64,000 bases of DNA from Flavobacteriaceae bacterium. GTDB lineage: Bacteria; Bacteroidota; Bacteroidia; Flavobacteriales; Flavobacteriaceae. A program made the position numbers and the translations under genes. The notes under the pieces are model-generated. The model was not told the origin of the DNA, made no database searches, and was given only the letters and a program-made list of their open reading frames with translations. How positions within the stretch are numbered: the stretch's first letter is position 1; each line of letters starts with the position of its first letter. The stretch is from the NCBI GenBank assembly GCA_013003555.1, contig JABDIV010000052.1, positions 124,001 through 188,000 of the forward strand, given 5' to 3'. Of this stretch, positions 40,698 to 48,717 are shown piece after piece.

Positions 40698-41246
40698 ATG
40701 GGAAAACGAAACACCGCGATTGACAACAAGCAACGTGATTTTATTGAACAACAGAAAATGTTCTTTGTAGGAACCGCCGCCGAGACTGGCCGCGTAAACC
40801 TTTCACCGAAAGGCATGGATACTTTGAGGGTTCTTGGTTCAAACCGTGTTGTCTGGTTGAACCTGACCGGAAGCGGCAATGAAACGGCTGCCCATGTCCT
40901 TCAAAACCAGCGCATGACCCTTATGTTCTGTGCCTTCGAAGGCAATCCACTTATCCTGCGCCTATATGGTCGGGCCAAAGTCTATCATCGCCGTGATAAG
41001 GAATACGAAGAACTCAATCATTTATTCCCAAATATCCCGGGTTCCAGGCAGATATTCGATCTCGAGGTGGAAATGGTGCAGAACTCATGTGGGTTTGGTG
41101 TGCCGCTTTATGATTTTGCCGGTCAAAGGACCTTGCTTGAAGATTGGGCAAAAAACAAAGGTGCGGAAGGATTAAAAGACTATTGGAAACAAAAGAATAC
41201 AACCAGCCTGGATAATTTTGAAACCAAAATCATAGATGAATTATAA
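40698..41246 (+). CDS. Pyridoxamine 5'-phosphate oxidase-family flavoprotein
   Basis: A 182-residue cytoplasmic protein with the FMN-binding split barrel of the PNPOx-like superfamily: FIEQQKMFFVGTAAETGRVNLSPKG, WLNLTGSGNETAAHVLQNQRMTLMFCAF and the IPGSRQIFDLEVEMVQ region. It has the split-barrel character of the DUF-type flavin-binding proteins rather than true vitamin B6 oxidase, so the reaction is unknown. It overlaps the start of the next gene by 11 bases, so the two are coupled. Confidence 0.82.
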   Translation: MGKRNTAIDNKQRDFIEQQKMFFVGTAAETGRVNLSPKGMDTLRVLGSNRVVWLNLTGSGNETAAHVLQNQRMTLMFCAFEGNPLILRLYGRAKVYHRRDKEYEELNHLFPNIPGSRQIFDLEVEMVQNSCGFGVPLYDFAGQRTLLEDWAKNKGAEGLKDYWKQKNTTSLDNFETKIIDEL

Positions 41247-41664
41247 AATCGTAACATGTCTATTTCTTTTCATTATGACTTTTCACAATGGTCTAGGGCA
41301 AAATTTACAATCTCATAAATGGAATAGCAGGGTAATTTTGCTTTTTTCCGATGAGTTTGATTCAGAAAAACTGCAATTACAACGAACGGAAATTTTCTCT
41401 GATCCTGATGGACTTAAGGACCGTAAGCTAATCGTTTATACGGTTTTGAGATCCGGGTATTCAAAAGAACCGTTTAAAGGAGAATGGATCAAGTCAAATC
41501 AATTCGCTTCTCTGAAAAAATCAAAAGAAGATTTTGAAGTGGTCCTGATCGGACTCGATGGTATGGTCAAGTTTCGGAATGACAGCCTTGTTCCAATTCA
41601 AAGGATATTCGACATTATTGATGGCATGCCCATGCGCAGATTAGAATTAAAACAAAAAAATTGA
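41236..41664 (+). CDS. DUF4174 domain protein, exported
   Basis: A 142-residue protein beginning with a hydrophobic leader (TCLFLFIMTFHNGLGQ), then a DUF4174 domain: a RVILLFSDEFDSEKL opening, then a strand with VVLIGLDGMVKFR and the closing IDGMPMRR helix, the most conserved part of the family. DUF4174 resembles a thioredoxin-like fold without catalytic cysteines. Its first 11 bases overlap the 3' end of the PNPOx-like gene. Function unknown. Confidence 0.82.
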   Translation: MNYKIVTCLFLFIMTFHNGLGQNLQSHKWNSRVILLFSDEFDSEKLQLQRTEIFSDPDGLKDRKLIVYTVLRSGYSKEPFKGEWIKSNQFASLKKSKEDFEVVLIGLDGMVKFRNDSLVPIQRIFDIIDGMPMRRLELKQKN

Positions 41665-41711
41665 AATCAATTAAAACCGGTATTCTTTTTAAAAATGTCT
41701 AAACCAATTTC

Positions 41712-42587
41712 ATGATGAACTATAAAATACTTCTGATCGTATTCGTTATTCTCCCTTTTGGAATGATTGGTCAGGAGTTAGATGTTTATGTGTCAGCACA
41801 TCCCGATGACTGGCAACTGTTCATGAATCCGAATGCCCATAAGAGCCTGCAATCTGGAGGAAAAGTCATTTTTTTACATACCACCGCAGGTGATGCCGGT
41901 CAGGGCTTAGGTTTTAACTCGTATTTCAAGGCACGTGAAGAAGGGAGTTTACGAGCTATCCGATTTTTGGTAAACATCCTAAAACAAAAAGGTCAGGATG
42001 CTTTTGAATTGCAGGAAGTCACACATCAAATAAATGGCCATTATTTAAACCGAATGACTTTTGGCACCGCTGTTATTTATTTTCTGAGGCTACCGGATGG
42101 CAATTATCAGGGGCCCGGTTACGAGATCCATGCGAATAAAAGCCTGGAGAAATTTTACAAAAATGAAGTCAGAAACCTTCATGCTATCGATAGTTCAACG
42201 ATCTATAAGAATGGTGATGACTTCTTACGGACTCTTGAATCTTTAATCGAGATGGAGCAAAAAATGAAAGGCCCGTTAAGACTGCATATTGCCGAAACCG
42301 ACAGCATCCGAAATCCGGAAGACCATTCCGACCATCGCTATTCCTCGCATTTCATGCAAAAACTTTCAAAACGGTTTAAAAATGTTGAACTCTATCTTTA
42401 CGAAGAATATGCTTCGTCGAAAAAACCATTGAATATTTTTAATGATGATTTTCTTATCTCGGCTGGCACATGGGGTGCGACGGCATCAGGTCTCTCCGAT
42501 ATGAATCACAACAGCACCTGGGATGAGGGGCATAATGTATGGATTGGTCGGCAGTATTTCAGAGTTATCAGACCGTTAGACGATTAA
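41712..42587 (+). CDS. PIG-L family deacetylase-like protein, exported
   Basis: A 291-residue protein with a hydrophobic leader (ILLIVFVILPFGMIGQ) and a LmbE/PIG-L zinc domain. The metal-binding A-H-P-D-D motif follows at residues about 29-33, and the second histidine block is in DHSDHRYSSHF near residue 210. Family members remove N-acetyl groups from amino sugars such as GlcNAc. This exported form may act on envelope or extracellular sugars. ATG-ATG opens the gene; either can be used. It is the last plus-strand gene before a minus-strand peptidase. Confidence 0.8.
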   Translation: MMNYKILLIVFVILPFGMIGQELDVYVSAHPDDWQLFMNPNAHKSLQSGGKVIFLHTTAGDAGQGLGFNSYFKAREEGSLRAIRFLVNILKQKGQDAFELQEVTHQINGHYLNRMTFGTAVIYFLRLPDGNYQGPGYEIHANKSLEKFYKNEVRNLHAIDSSTIYKNGDDFLRTLESLIEMEQKMKGPLRLHIAETDSIRNPEDHSDHRYSSHFMQKLSKRFKNVELYLYEEYASSKKPLNIFNDDFLISAGTWGATASGLSDMNHNSTWDEGHNVWIGRQYFRVIRPLDD

Positions 42588-42603
42588 TCACTTGATAATT
42601 TAA

Positions 42604-44124
42604 TTACAGTGATTGCATAAAAATAGATGCAATCGTTTTTATACCATCGATATAATTGCCCAGCCTTATATTTTCGTTCGGACTGTGTTGGTTGTTATCA
42701 GGATTCACGGTAGGCACAGCTACAGCAGGAATATTCAGGGTAATCACAAATGGAGAAATGGGAATCGATCCACCTGCGGTTCTAATTTGAATTGGTTCCT
42801 TGCCAAATGCGTAGCGCATCCCCTTTCTAAGCCATTCACCGATCTCAGAATCAAAATCTGTTCGAAACGCACCATAGGATATTTCAGCATTAAACCGTGC
42901 TATTTTATTATGGGTCATACGTTCTTCCTCTGAAGGTTGGCCCTTGATGAGATAATAGCCCTGATCAAGGATATGCTGCCTGAGCAATTGAACCATCCGC
43001 TCGCCTTCGGTTTCTTTTACCAATCTAATGTTCAACTCGGCAATCGCCGAGGCCGGTATTATGGTTCGTCTTTCCTTGCCGACCCATGCGGCTTCCAAAC
43101 CTAAAATTCCAAGAGCGGGATATTGAATAGCTTCTTGAAAATTAGAGCCGATATTATCCTTGGATGCGATTCCAAAGTCCTTCATAATTTGATCCTCATC
43201 ATCGGGAACCTGTTTTAATATCGACTTGACAGTATCACTTAAGTCAATGCCATCGTACCACCCCGGGATTGTTACCCGTCCATCTTCATACCACATACTG
43301 CCCAATAACTGTGATAATTTTACCGCCGGATTGGGCGCATAATTACCATAATTCCCACTGTGTAAGGGAGTCCTTGGTCCGAATACCTCTAATGAAACAG
43401 TCGCAATACCACGTGCTCCATATGACAATGTGGGTTCATTCGATAGGTGCCTCGGACCGTCAAAAATGACCAGCATATCCGAAGCTAACTCCTCTTTAAA
43501 TCGTTTTACTGCCGCCGGTAAACGGGGCGAACCCAATTCTTCTTCAAAATCCATTATGACCTTGATATTCATGCCGGGAACGATGTTTTCATTTTCAAGA
43601 ATATCCATGGCTTTCAGGAACATCATTACCGGTCCTCGCGCATCGGACGCAGACCTAGAGAAAATGCGCCAATCCCGATCGATAGGTCCTTTCAATTTAT
43701 CCCAGTCAATTTCATCCCAGTCACCATCAGAACGCATAGATTTTAGTGCCGGCACGTATGGATCCTTTTGAAACCATTTACTAGTATCAACAGGCTGGCC
43801 GTCAATTTGAAGGTACACCAGAACCGTTCTCGTGGCGTTGGGATTTTTGCGCTCGGCCAGTAAAAGCGGAACGGTTTCAGTTTCGAGGCGATGCGTGCTA
43901 AATCCACGTTTAGCAAATGCCTGTTCACACCATTTTACATTGGGTTCGATCTGCTCCGGATAATTGGCATCATTAGGAATACTGAAGAAAGCATGTAGCT
44001 CGTCAAAAGATGCCCGGGCGTGTTCAAGGGCTTTGGCGTTAAGTTGATCCTGATTGATCCGTTGTCCACTTCCTAGAATAGGGATAAGAACAAGTGATAT
44101 CATTAAAATAAATGATCTGATCAT
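42604..44124 (-). CDS. M20 family metallopeptidase with a changed metal site
   Basis: A 506-residue exported peptidase (leader LMISLVLIPILGSG). The M20 fold is clear: the catalytic-domain motifs, then dimerisation region, then the last metal histidine (His480, in NNQHSPNENIRLG). The D-x-R-G aspartate (ASDARGP) and D-F-E-E (191-196) metal and base residues are kept. However the first motif, normally G-H-x-D-x-x-P, reads L-Q-I-D-G-Q-P: the histidine ligand is Gln106, with Asp108 retained. This suggests a subfamily with a modified zinc site. Peptide substrate unknown. It follows the convergent PIG-L gene by 16 bases. Confidence 0.85.
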   Translation of the reverse strand: MIRSFILMISLVLIPILGSGQRINQDQLNAKALEHARASFDELHAFFSIPNDANYPEQIEPNVKWCEQAFAKRGFSTHRLETETVPLLLAERKNPNATRTVLVYLQIDGQPVDTSKWFQKDPYVPALKSMRSDGDWDEIDWDKLKGPIDRDWRIFSRSASDARGPVMMFLKAMDILENENIVPGMNIKVIMDFEEELGSPRLPAAVKRFKEELASDMLVIFDGPRHLSNEPTLSYGARGIATVSLEVFGPRTPLHSGNYGNYAPNPAVKLSQLLGSMWYEDGRVTIPGWYDGIDLSDTVKSILKQVPDDEDQIMKDFGIASKDNIGSNFQEAIQYPALGILGLEAAWVGKERRTIIPASAIAELNIRLVKETEGERMVQLLRQHILDQGYYLIKGQPSEEERMTHNKIARFNAEISYGAFRTDFDSEIGEWLRKGMRYAFGKEPIQIRTAGGSIPISPFVITLNIPAVAVPTVNPDNNQHSPNENIRLGNYIDGIKTIASIFMQSL

Positions 44125-44171
44125 ATTAATGTTTTTTTAAAAATTTCCGAGCGGTTTCACCATCGCTCCTA

Positions 44172-44813
44172 TTAATTTTTGTCTTCCAGCAAGGGTACAA
44201 ACCTGAAATAATCGTATTCCTTTTTGTCAAACTCATTCTCATCCTTGCGAATAAACAAGGTCATGCGCTGAGAAGCCTCTCCAACTGGTATCACGAGTCG
44301 ACCTCCTATTTTTAACTGGTCCAACAAAGGCTTAGGCACAAACGGAGCTCCGGCGGTTACTACAATACCATCGAAAGGTGCTTCGTCGGGCATGCCTTTA
44401 TAACCATCTCCAAAAACCAGTTTCTTAGGTTGGTAACCGATCTTAGGAAGAAACTTACTGGTCTTCTTAAATAATTCCTTTTGTCGTTCAATACTATACA
44501 CCTTTGCTCCCATTTCAAGCAGTACTGCCGCCTGGTAGCCGCTACCTGTTCCGATCTCCAGGATCTTATCTCCTTTTTTCACCTTGAGCAATTCGGTTTG
44601 ATAGGCTACAGTAAAGGGTTGAGAAATGGTTTGTCCGGCGCCAATAGGAAATGGTTTATCCTGATAGGCATGATCTAGAAAGCCACTATCCATGAAAAGG
44701 TGTCGAGGCACTTTTCCAATGGCCTCCAATACATTTTTATCCTTGATGCCTTTCCTTTTAATGGTTTTCACCAACTGCTGGCGCATCCCCTTATGCTTAA
44801 ATGAATCTTTCAA
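44172..44813 (-). CDS. pcm: Protein-L-isoaspartate O-methyltransferase
   Basis: A 213-residue SAM-dependent methyltransferase that marks damaged L-isoaspartyl residues for repair. The family motifs are plain: VPRHLFMDSGFLDHAYQDKP, GAGQTISQPFTVAYQTELL, then the SAM-binding ILEIGTGSGYQAAVL, and GRLVIPVG near the C-terminus. The most family-like start is TTG at 44813 (opening LKDSFKHKGMR). A later in-frame ATG at 44786 would trim nine residues. It is alone on its strand and diverges from the next gene with about 126 bases between. Confidence 0.88.
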   Translation of the reverse strand: MKDSFKHKGMRQQLVKTIKRKGIKDKNVLEAIGKVPRHLFMDSGFLDHAYQDKPFPIGAGQTISQPFTVAYQTELLKVKKGDKILEIGTGSGYQAAVLLEMGAKVYSIERQKELFKKTSKFLPKIGYQPKKLVFGDGYKGMPDEAPFDGIVVTAGAPFVPKPLLDQLKIGGRLVIPVGEASQRMTLFIRKDENEFDKKEYDYFRFVPLLEDKN

Positions 44814-44915
44814 TCGAAATCGACTTTTGAGATATAAAATTAACCAAACATTTCGAACCAAAAAATAAATAACATACTGTTTAATTTAGCCCGAAGAACT
44901 CTGTTAAAAATTGAG

Positions 44916-44923
44916 TATTTTTG
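44916..44923 (+). promoter_or_regulatory. Possible -7 box of the Gfo/Idh/MocA gene
   Basis: TATTTTTG matches the -7 consensus, 17 bases before the ATG at 44940. No good -33 element is seen. It could drive the plus-strand run up to miaA. Confidence 0.4.
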
Positions 44924-44939
44924 TCCAAAATAAACTTCA

Positions 44940-45902
44940 ATGCTAAAAGCTGGTGTGCTTGGTGCGGGGCACCTTGGTAAAATCCATTTAAAGCTACTAA
45001 ATCAATCGGAAAAGTATGAATTGGTTGGTTTTTATGATGCCGATCCCATTAATGCAAAAAAAGTTGCCGATGAATTCGGATATACTTATTTCAATTCCAT
45101 TGAAACATTGATCGAAGCAGTGGATATGGTTGATATTGTAACGCCAACCTTGTCGCATTATGATTGTGCTTTAAAAGCCATTGCACGCGGAAAGCATATT
45201 TTCATCGAAAAACCAATTACTAAAACCGTCGACGAGGCTGAGCATATCCGGCAATTATTGGCCGAAAACAACCTACGCGGACAAGTAGGGCATGTTGAGC
45301 GATTTAACCCGGCCTTCACAGCTGTTCGTTCAATCCTGGAAAACCCGATGTTTATTGAAACGCATCGGCTGGCCGAATTCAATCCAAGAGGTACTGATGT
45401 GCCCGTGGTCCTTGATCTCATGATTCATGATATCGATATCATTTTGAGTGTAGTGCAATCGAAAGTCAAGGACATCTCGGCAAGCGGTGTATCGGTAATC
45501 AGTAATTCGCCTGATATTGCAAACGCCCGGCTGGAATTTGAAAACGGATGTGTTGCCAATTTAACAGCAAGTCGGATCTCCCTGAAAAACATGCGAAAAA
45601 CACGCTTCTTCCAGAAAGATGCTTATATCGCAGTCGATTTCCTTGAAAAGAAAGTTGAAGTAGTAAAAATGAAAAATGCTCCCGAAAATCCGGGAGACTT
45701 CGATATGATCTTGCAAAATGCCGAAGGGGAGAAAAAACAGATTTATTTTGATAATCCCAAGATCAGAGAAAACAATGCCATTCTTGACGAATTAGAGACC
45801 TTTGCGCATGCCATAGAAACGAATACTACACCAATCGTAACTCTTGAAGATGGCACTAATGCCTTGAAGGTTGCTACCCAGATAATCGAATGTTTTAAAT
45901 AG
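44940..45902 (+). CDS. Gfo/Idh/MocA family oxidoreductase
   Basis: A 320-residue NAD(P)-dependent dehydrogenase. The N-terminal Rossmann motif GAGHLGKIH is at 8-16, the EKPITKTVDEAE block is at about 93-104, and the C-terminal alpha/beta domain with DLMIHDIDIILSVV follows. Such enzymes oxidise or reduce sugars or related alcohols; the substrate is not clear. It is first in an operon-like run: the 3-hydroxyacyl-CoA dehydrogenase gene starts six bases after its stop. Confidence 0.85.
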   Translation: MLKAGVLGAGHLGKIHLKLLNQSEKYELVGFYDADPINAKKVADEFGYTYFNSIETLIEAVDMVDIVTPTLSHYDCALKAIARGKHIFIEKPITKTVDEAEHIRQLLAENNLRGQVGHVERFNPAFTAVRSILENPMFIETHRLAEFNPRGTDVPVVLDLMIHDIDIILSVVQSKVKDISASGVSVISNSPDIANARLEFENGCVANLTASRISLKNMRKTRFFQKDAYIAVDFLEKKVEVVKMKNAPENPGDFDMILQNAEGEKKQIYFDNPKIRENNAILDELETFAHAIETNTTPIVTLEDGTNALKVATQIIECFK

Positions 45903-45908
45903 TTATAA

Positions 45909-46796
45909 ATGAAAAATGTTGCAGTCATAGGTGCAGGAACAATGGGCAATGGAATTGCTCATACGTTTGCACAATGCGGTTTTAAAGTTCAAATGATCGA
46001 TGTTAATGAAAGTGCCTTAAAAAAAGGCATCGACACGATTACCAAGAACCTTGACAGAATGGTTTCGAGGGAGAAGATTTCTGAAGATGATAAATCAGCG
46101 ACGCTTAATAACATCACAACATACACAGATCTTGTGGAGGGAGTTGAATATGCGAGCCTTGTAGTGGAGGCTGCAACCGAAAATGTAAATTTAAAATTGA
46201 AGATCTTCAGGGAATTGGATGACGCCTGTCCCGAGGACACCATCCTGGCTACCAATACATCCTCTATTTCAATAACACAGATTGGAGCGGTTACTTCCCG
46301 CCCTGAAATGGTCATTGGCATGCATTTCATGAACCCGGTACCGATAATGAAATTGGTGGAGATCATAAGAGGATACAACACCAGTGATGAAGTCACAAAA
46401 ATTATCATGGATTTGTCGAGGCAATTGGGAAAAGTTCCTGTTGAGGTCAATGATTATCCCGGATTTGTAGCCAATCGTATTTTAATGCCGATGTTAAATG
46501 AATCTATCGAGACGTTATATAACGGTGTTGCGGGTGTTGTGGAGATCGACACCGTAATGAAACTGGGAATGGCCCATCCCATGGGACCACTTCAATTGGC
46601 TGATTTTATAGGTCTCGATGTCTGCCTGTCGATATTAGAGGTTATGAATGATGGATTCAAAAATCCGAAATACGCACCCTGTCCCCTTTTGGTAAATATG
46701 GTACGTGCCGGTAAATTAGGAGTGAAAACCGGAGAAGGCTTTTACGATTATTCCGAAAGCAGAAAAGCAGAAACCGTATCGACTCAATTCATATAA
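45909..46796 (+). CDS. 3-hydroxyacyl-CoA dehydrogenase (3-hydroxybutyryl-CoA type)
   Basis: A 295-residue NAD-dependent enzyme. The Rossmann motif GAGTMGNGIAHTFAQCGF is at 7-24, the catalytic His sits in MHFMNPVPIMKLVEII, and the C-terminal 3HCDH domain holds NDYPGFVANRILMPMLNE, GVVEIDTVMKLGM and the closing AGKLGVKTGEGFYDY. It oxidises short-chain 3-hydroxyacyl-CoA, for example hydroxybutyryl-CoA, in beta-oxidation or in the reverse direction. It sits between the Gfo/Idh/MocA gene and the DUF1015 gene, each a few bases apart. Confidence 0.93.
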   Translation: MKNVAVIGAGTMGNGIAHTFAQCGFKVQMIDVNESALKKGIDTITKNLDRMVSREKISEDDKSATLNNITTYTDLVEGVEYASLVVEAATENVNLKLKIFRELDDACPEDTILATNTSSISITQIGAVTSRPEMVIGMHFMNPVPIMKLVEIIRGYNTSDEVTKIIMDLSRQLGKVPVEVNDYPGFVANRILMPMLNESIETLYNGVAGVVEIDTVMKLGMAHPMGPLQLADFIGLDVCLSILEVMNDGFKNPKYAPCPLLVNMVRAGKLGVKTGEGFYDYSESRKAETVSTQFI

Positions 46797-46804
46797 TTTA
46801 AATT

Positions 46805-48043
46805 ATGGCTCAGATCATACCCTTTAAAGCGGTTCGGCCTACTCGGGATAAAGTGAGCCTTGTAGCTTCACGCTCGTATCAAACCTACACACAGGAGGAA
46901 AGAGATTCGAGGCTTGAGTATAATCCTTTTTCATTTCTTCATATCATCAATCCCGGCTACAAATATCATAAGGTACTTAAGGGTAAAGAACGTTATCAAA
47001 TGGTTCGTAATCGATACCTTGAATTTAAGGAGGATCATATTTTCGTTCAGGATGAAAAACCGGCCTATTATGTGTATAAGATCGTAAACCGTGAAAAAAT
47101 GGTTTTTAATGGAATTGTTGCAGCTGTAAGTGTTGATGACTATAAAAGCAATATCATTAAAAAGCATGAAGATACGATCGAATATCGGGAGCATACCTTC
47201 AAGGATTATCTCAATACGGTTGGATTTAATGCAGAACCGGTCTTATTGACCTATCCGGATAATGACGAATTAAAACACATAATCAGTGAAGTACAGAAAG
47301 TACGAGCAGAATTTGAATTCACGACGACCTTCAGGGACACACATTATTTATGGATTGTTGATGAACCAGAGGATGTCAATAAAATAAAAGGTGTTTTTGA
47401 ATCAATCGACACCATATATATTGCTGACGGGCACCACAGGTCATCCTCTTCCGTGCTATTGGCAGATGATTTAAGAAAGTCAAATCCCGATTTCACCGGT
47501 GATGAAGGATTTAATTTCTTTATGAGCTATCTGCTTCCGGAATCGGACCTGAGAATATTTGAATTCAACCGTTTGATAAAGGATCTAAACGGCCTTAGTA
47601 AAGACGATTTTTTAATGGCTATAGATCCGTTTTTCCGCATTGAAAACAGGGGAATAACCGTTTATCATCCATCAAAAAAACATCATTTCGGCATGTATTT
47701 AGATGGTGAATATTATTCTCTATACCTTCGGAAAAATCAATATAAAATCGAGTCATCTCTCGATGCGCTCGACACCCAAATTCTTCATAAAACCATTCTC
47801 GAACCAATCCTTGGGATAACCGACCCTCGGAATGATACCCGAATCGAATATACACATAGTAAAATGGGCATGGACCACGTTAAATCTCAAGTTGACTCCG
47901 GTACATTTAAAGTAGGTTTCGGTTTGCTGCCAACCTCAATTGAAGACATGAAAGCAATTGCTGACGAAGGTTACATCATGCCACCTAAAAGCACATTCAT
48001 TCTCCCTAAATTACGCAGTGGGGTAACCATATATGAATTCTAA
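46805..48043 (+). CDS. DUF1015 family protein
   Basis: A 412-residue protein of the DUF1015 (HAD-like, often serine kinase-related) family. Its ADGHHRSSSSVLLADDLR signature near residue 208 is the best conserved element, and the N-terminus has FKAVRPTRDKV, with SYQTYTQEER after it. Function not established, though the family has been linked to free-serine kinases in some bacteria. The stop codon abuts the ATG of the YggS gene (TAAATG). Confidence 0.8.
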   Translation: MAQIIPFKAVRPTRDKVSLVASRSYQTYTQEERDSRLEYNPFSFLHIINPGYKYHKVLKGKERYQMVRNRYLEFKEDHIFVQDEKPAYYVYKIVNREKMVFNGIVAAVSVDDYKSNIIKKHEDTIEYREHTFKDYLNTVGFNAEPVLLTYPDNDELKHIISEVQKVRAEFEFTTTFRDTHYLWIVDEPEDVNKIKGVFESIDTIYIADGHHRSSSSVLLADDLRKSNPDFTGDEGFNFFMSYLLPESDLRIFEFNRLIKDLNGLSKDDFLMAIDPFFRIENRGITVYHPSKKHHFGMYLDGEYYSLYLRKNQYKIESSLDALDTQILHKTILEPILGITDPRNDTRIEYTHSKMGMDHVKSQVDSGTFKVGFGLLPTSIEDMKAIADEGYIMPPKSTFILPKLRSGVTIYEF

Positions 48044-48706
48044 ATGGAGATTCGATCAAATCTAAATGTCATAGCGTCCACCCTGCCGGCACATGTGACC
48101 CTTGTTGCGGTTTCTAAAACGAAATCAATCGCTATGATCAATGAAGCATATGCGGCAGGGCACCGGGATTTCGGAGAAAATAAGGTGCAGGAAATGGTCG
48201 ATAAACACGATAAACTGCCCCAAGACATTCGATGGCATATGATCGGTCATGTGCAGCGAAATAAAGTTAAATATATGGCTCCTTTTGTGCATATGATACA
48301 TGGCGTTGACAGTTTTAAACTGCTGAAGGAAATCGACAAGCAAGCGTGTAAGCAAGACAGGATTATTTCGTGTTTGCTTCAGATAAAGATCGCTAAAGAG
48401 GATACAAAGTTTGGCATGTCGAAGGATGAAGCTCTTAAATTGTTGAAATCTGAGGAACTGGCCGATCTCAGGCATGTTCATATTAAAGGACTTATGGGTA
48501 TGGGCACATTTACTTCCGATCAGGCCGTTATTCGCGATGAATTCAGGTTTTTGAAGAATTGTGTCAGTACCTTTAAGCCATTGGAAAGGTCTAATTTGCA
48601 TTTTGATGTAATTTCAATGGGTATGAGCGCAGATTACCAACTGGCCATCGAAGAAGGCAGTACGATGATTAGGGTTGGAAGTAGTATATTTGGATCACGA
48701 CAATAA
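48044..48706 (+). CDS. YggS-family PLP homeostasis protein
   Basis: A 220-residue PLP-binding protein of the YggS/PROSC family, which controls vitamin B6 pools and has no known catalytic reaction. The cofactor lysine is in LVAVSKTKS, with EAYAAGHRDFGENKVQE, HMIGHVQRNK and the ISMGMSADYQLAIEEGSTMIRVGSSIFG closing block. It starts right after the DUF1015 stop and ends inside the region where the next gene must start. Its last codons therefore overlap the candidate start of the exonuclease/GIY-YIG gene. Confidence 0.94.
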   Translation: MEIRSNLNVIASTLPAHVTLVAVSKTKSIAMINEAYAAGHRDFGENKVQEMVDKHDKLPQDIRWHMIGHVQRNKVKYMAPFVHMIHGVDSFKLLKEIDKQACKQDRIISCLLQIKIAKEDTKFGMSKDEALKLLKSEELADLRHVHIKGLMGMGTFTSDQAVIRDEFRFLKNCVSTFKPLERSNLHFDVISMGMSADYQLAIEEGSTMIRVGSSIFGSRQ

Positions 48707-48717
48707 AAATAATAGCC

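Noticed and set aside
40698-41246. True pyridoxamine phosphate oxidase (pdxH)
   Set aside because: It has the split-barrel fold but lacks the usual pdxH C-terminal motif, so only the superfamily is claimed.
42586-42614. Inverted repeat AATCACT...AGTGATT between the PIG-L and M20 genes
   Set aside because: Only 7 bp, long loop, no T-run, and it overlaps coding sequence.
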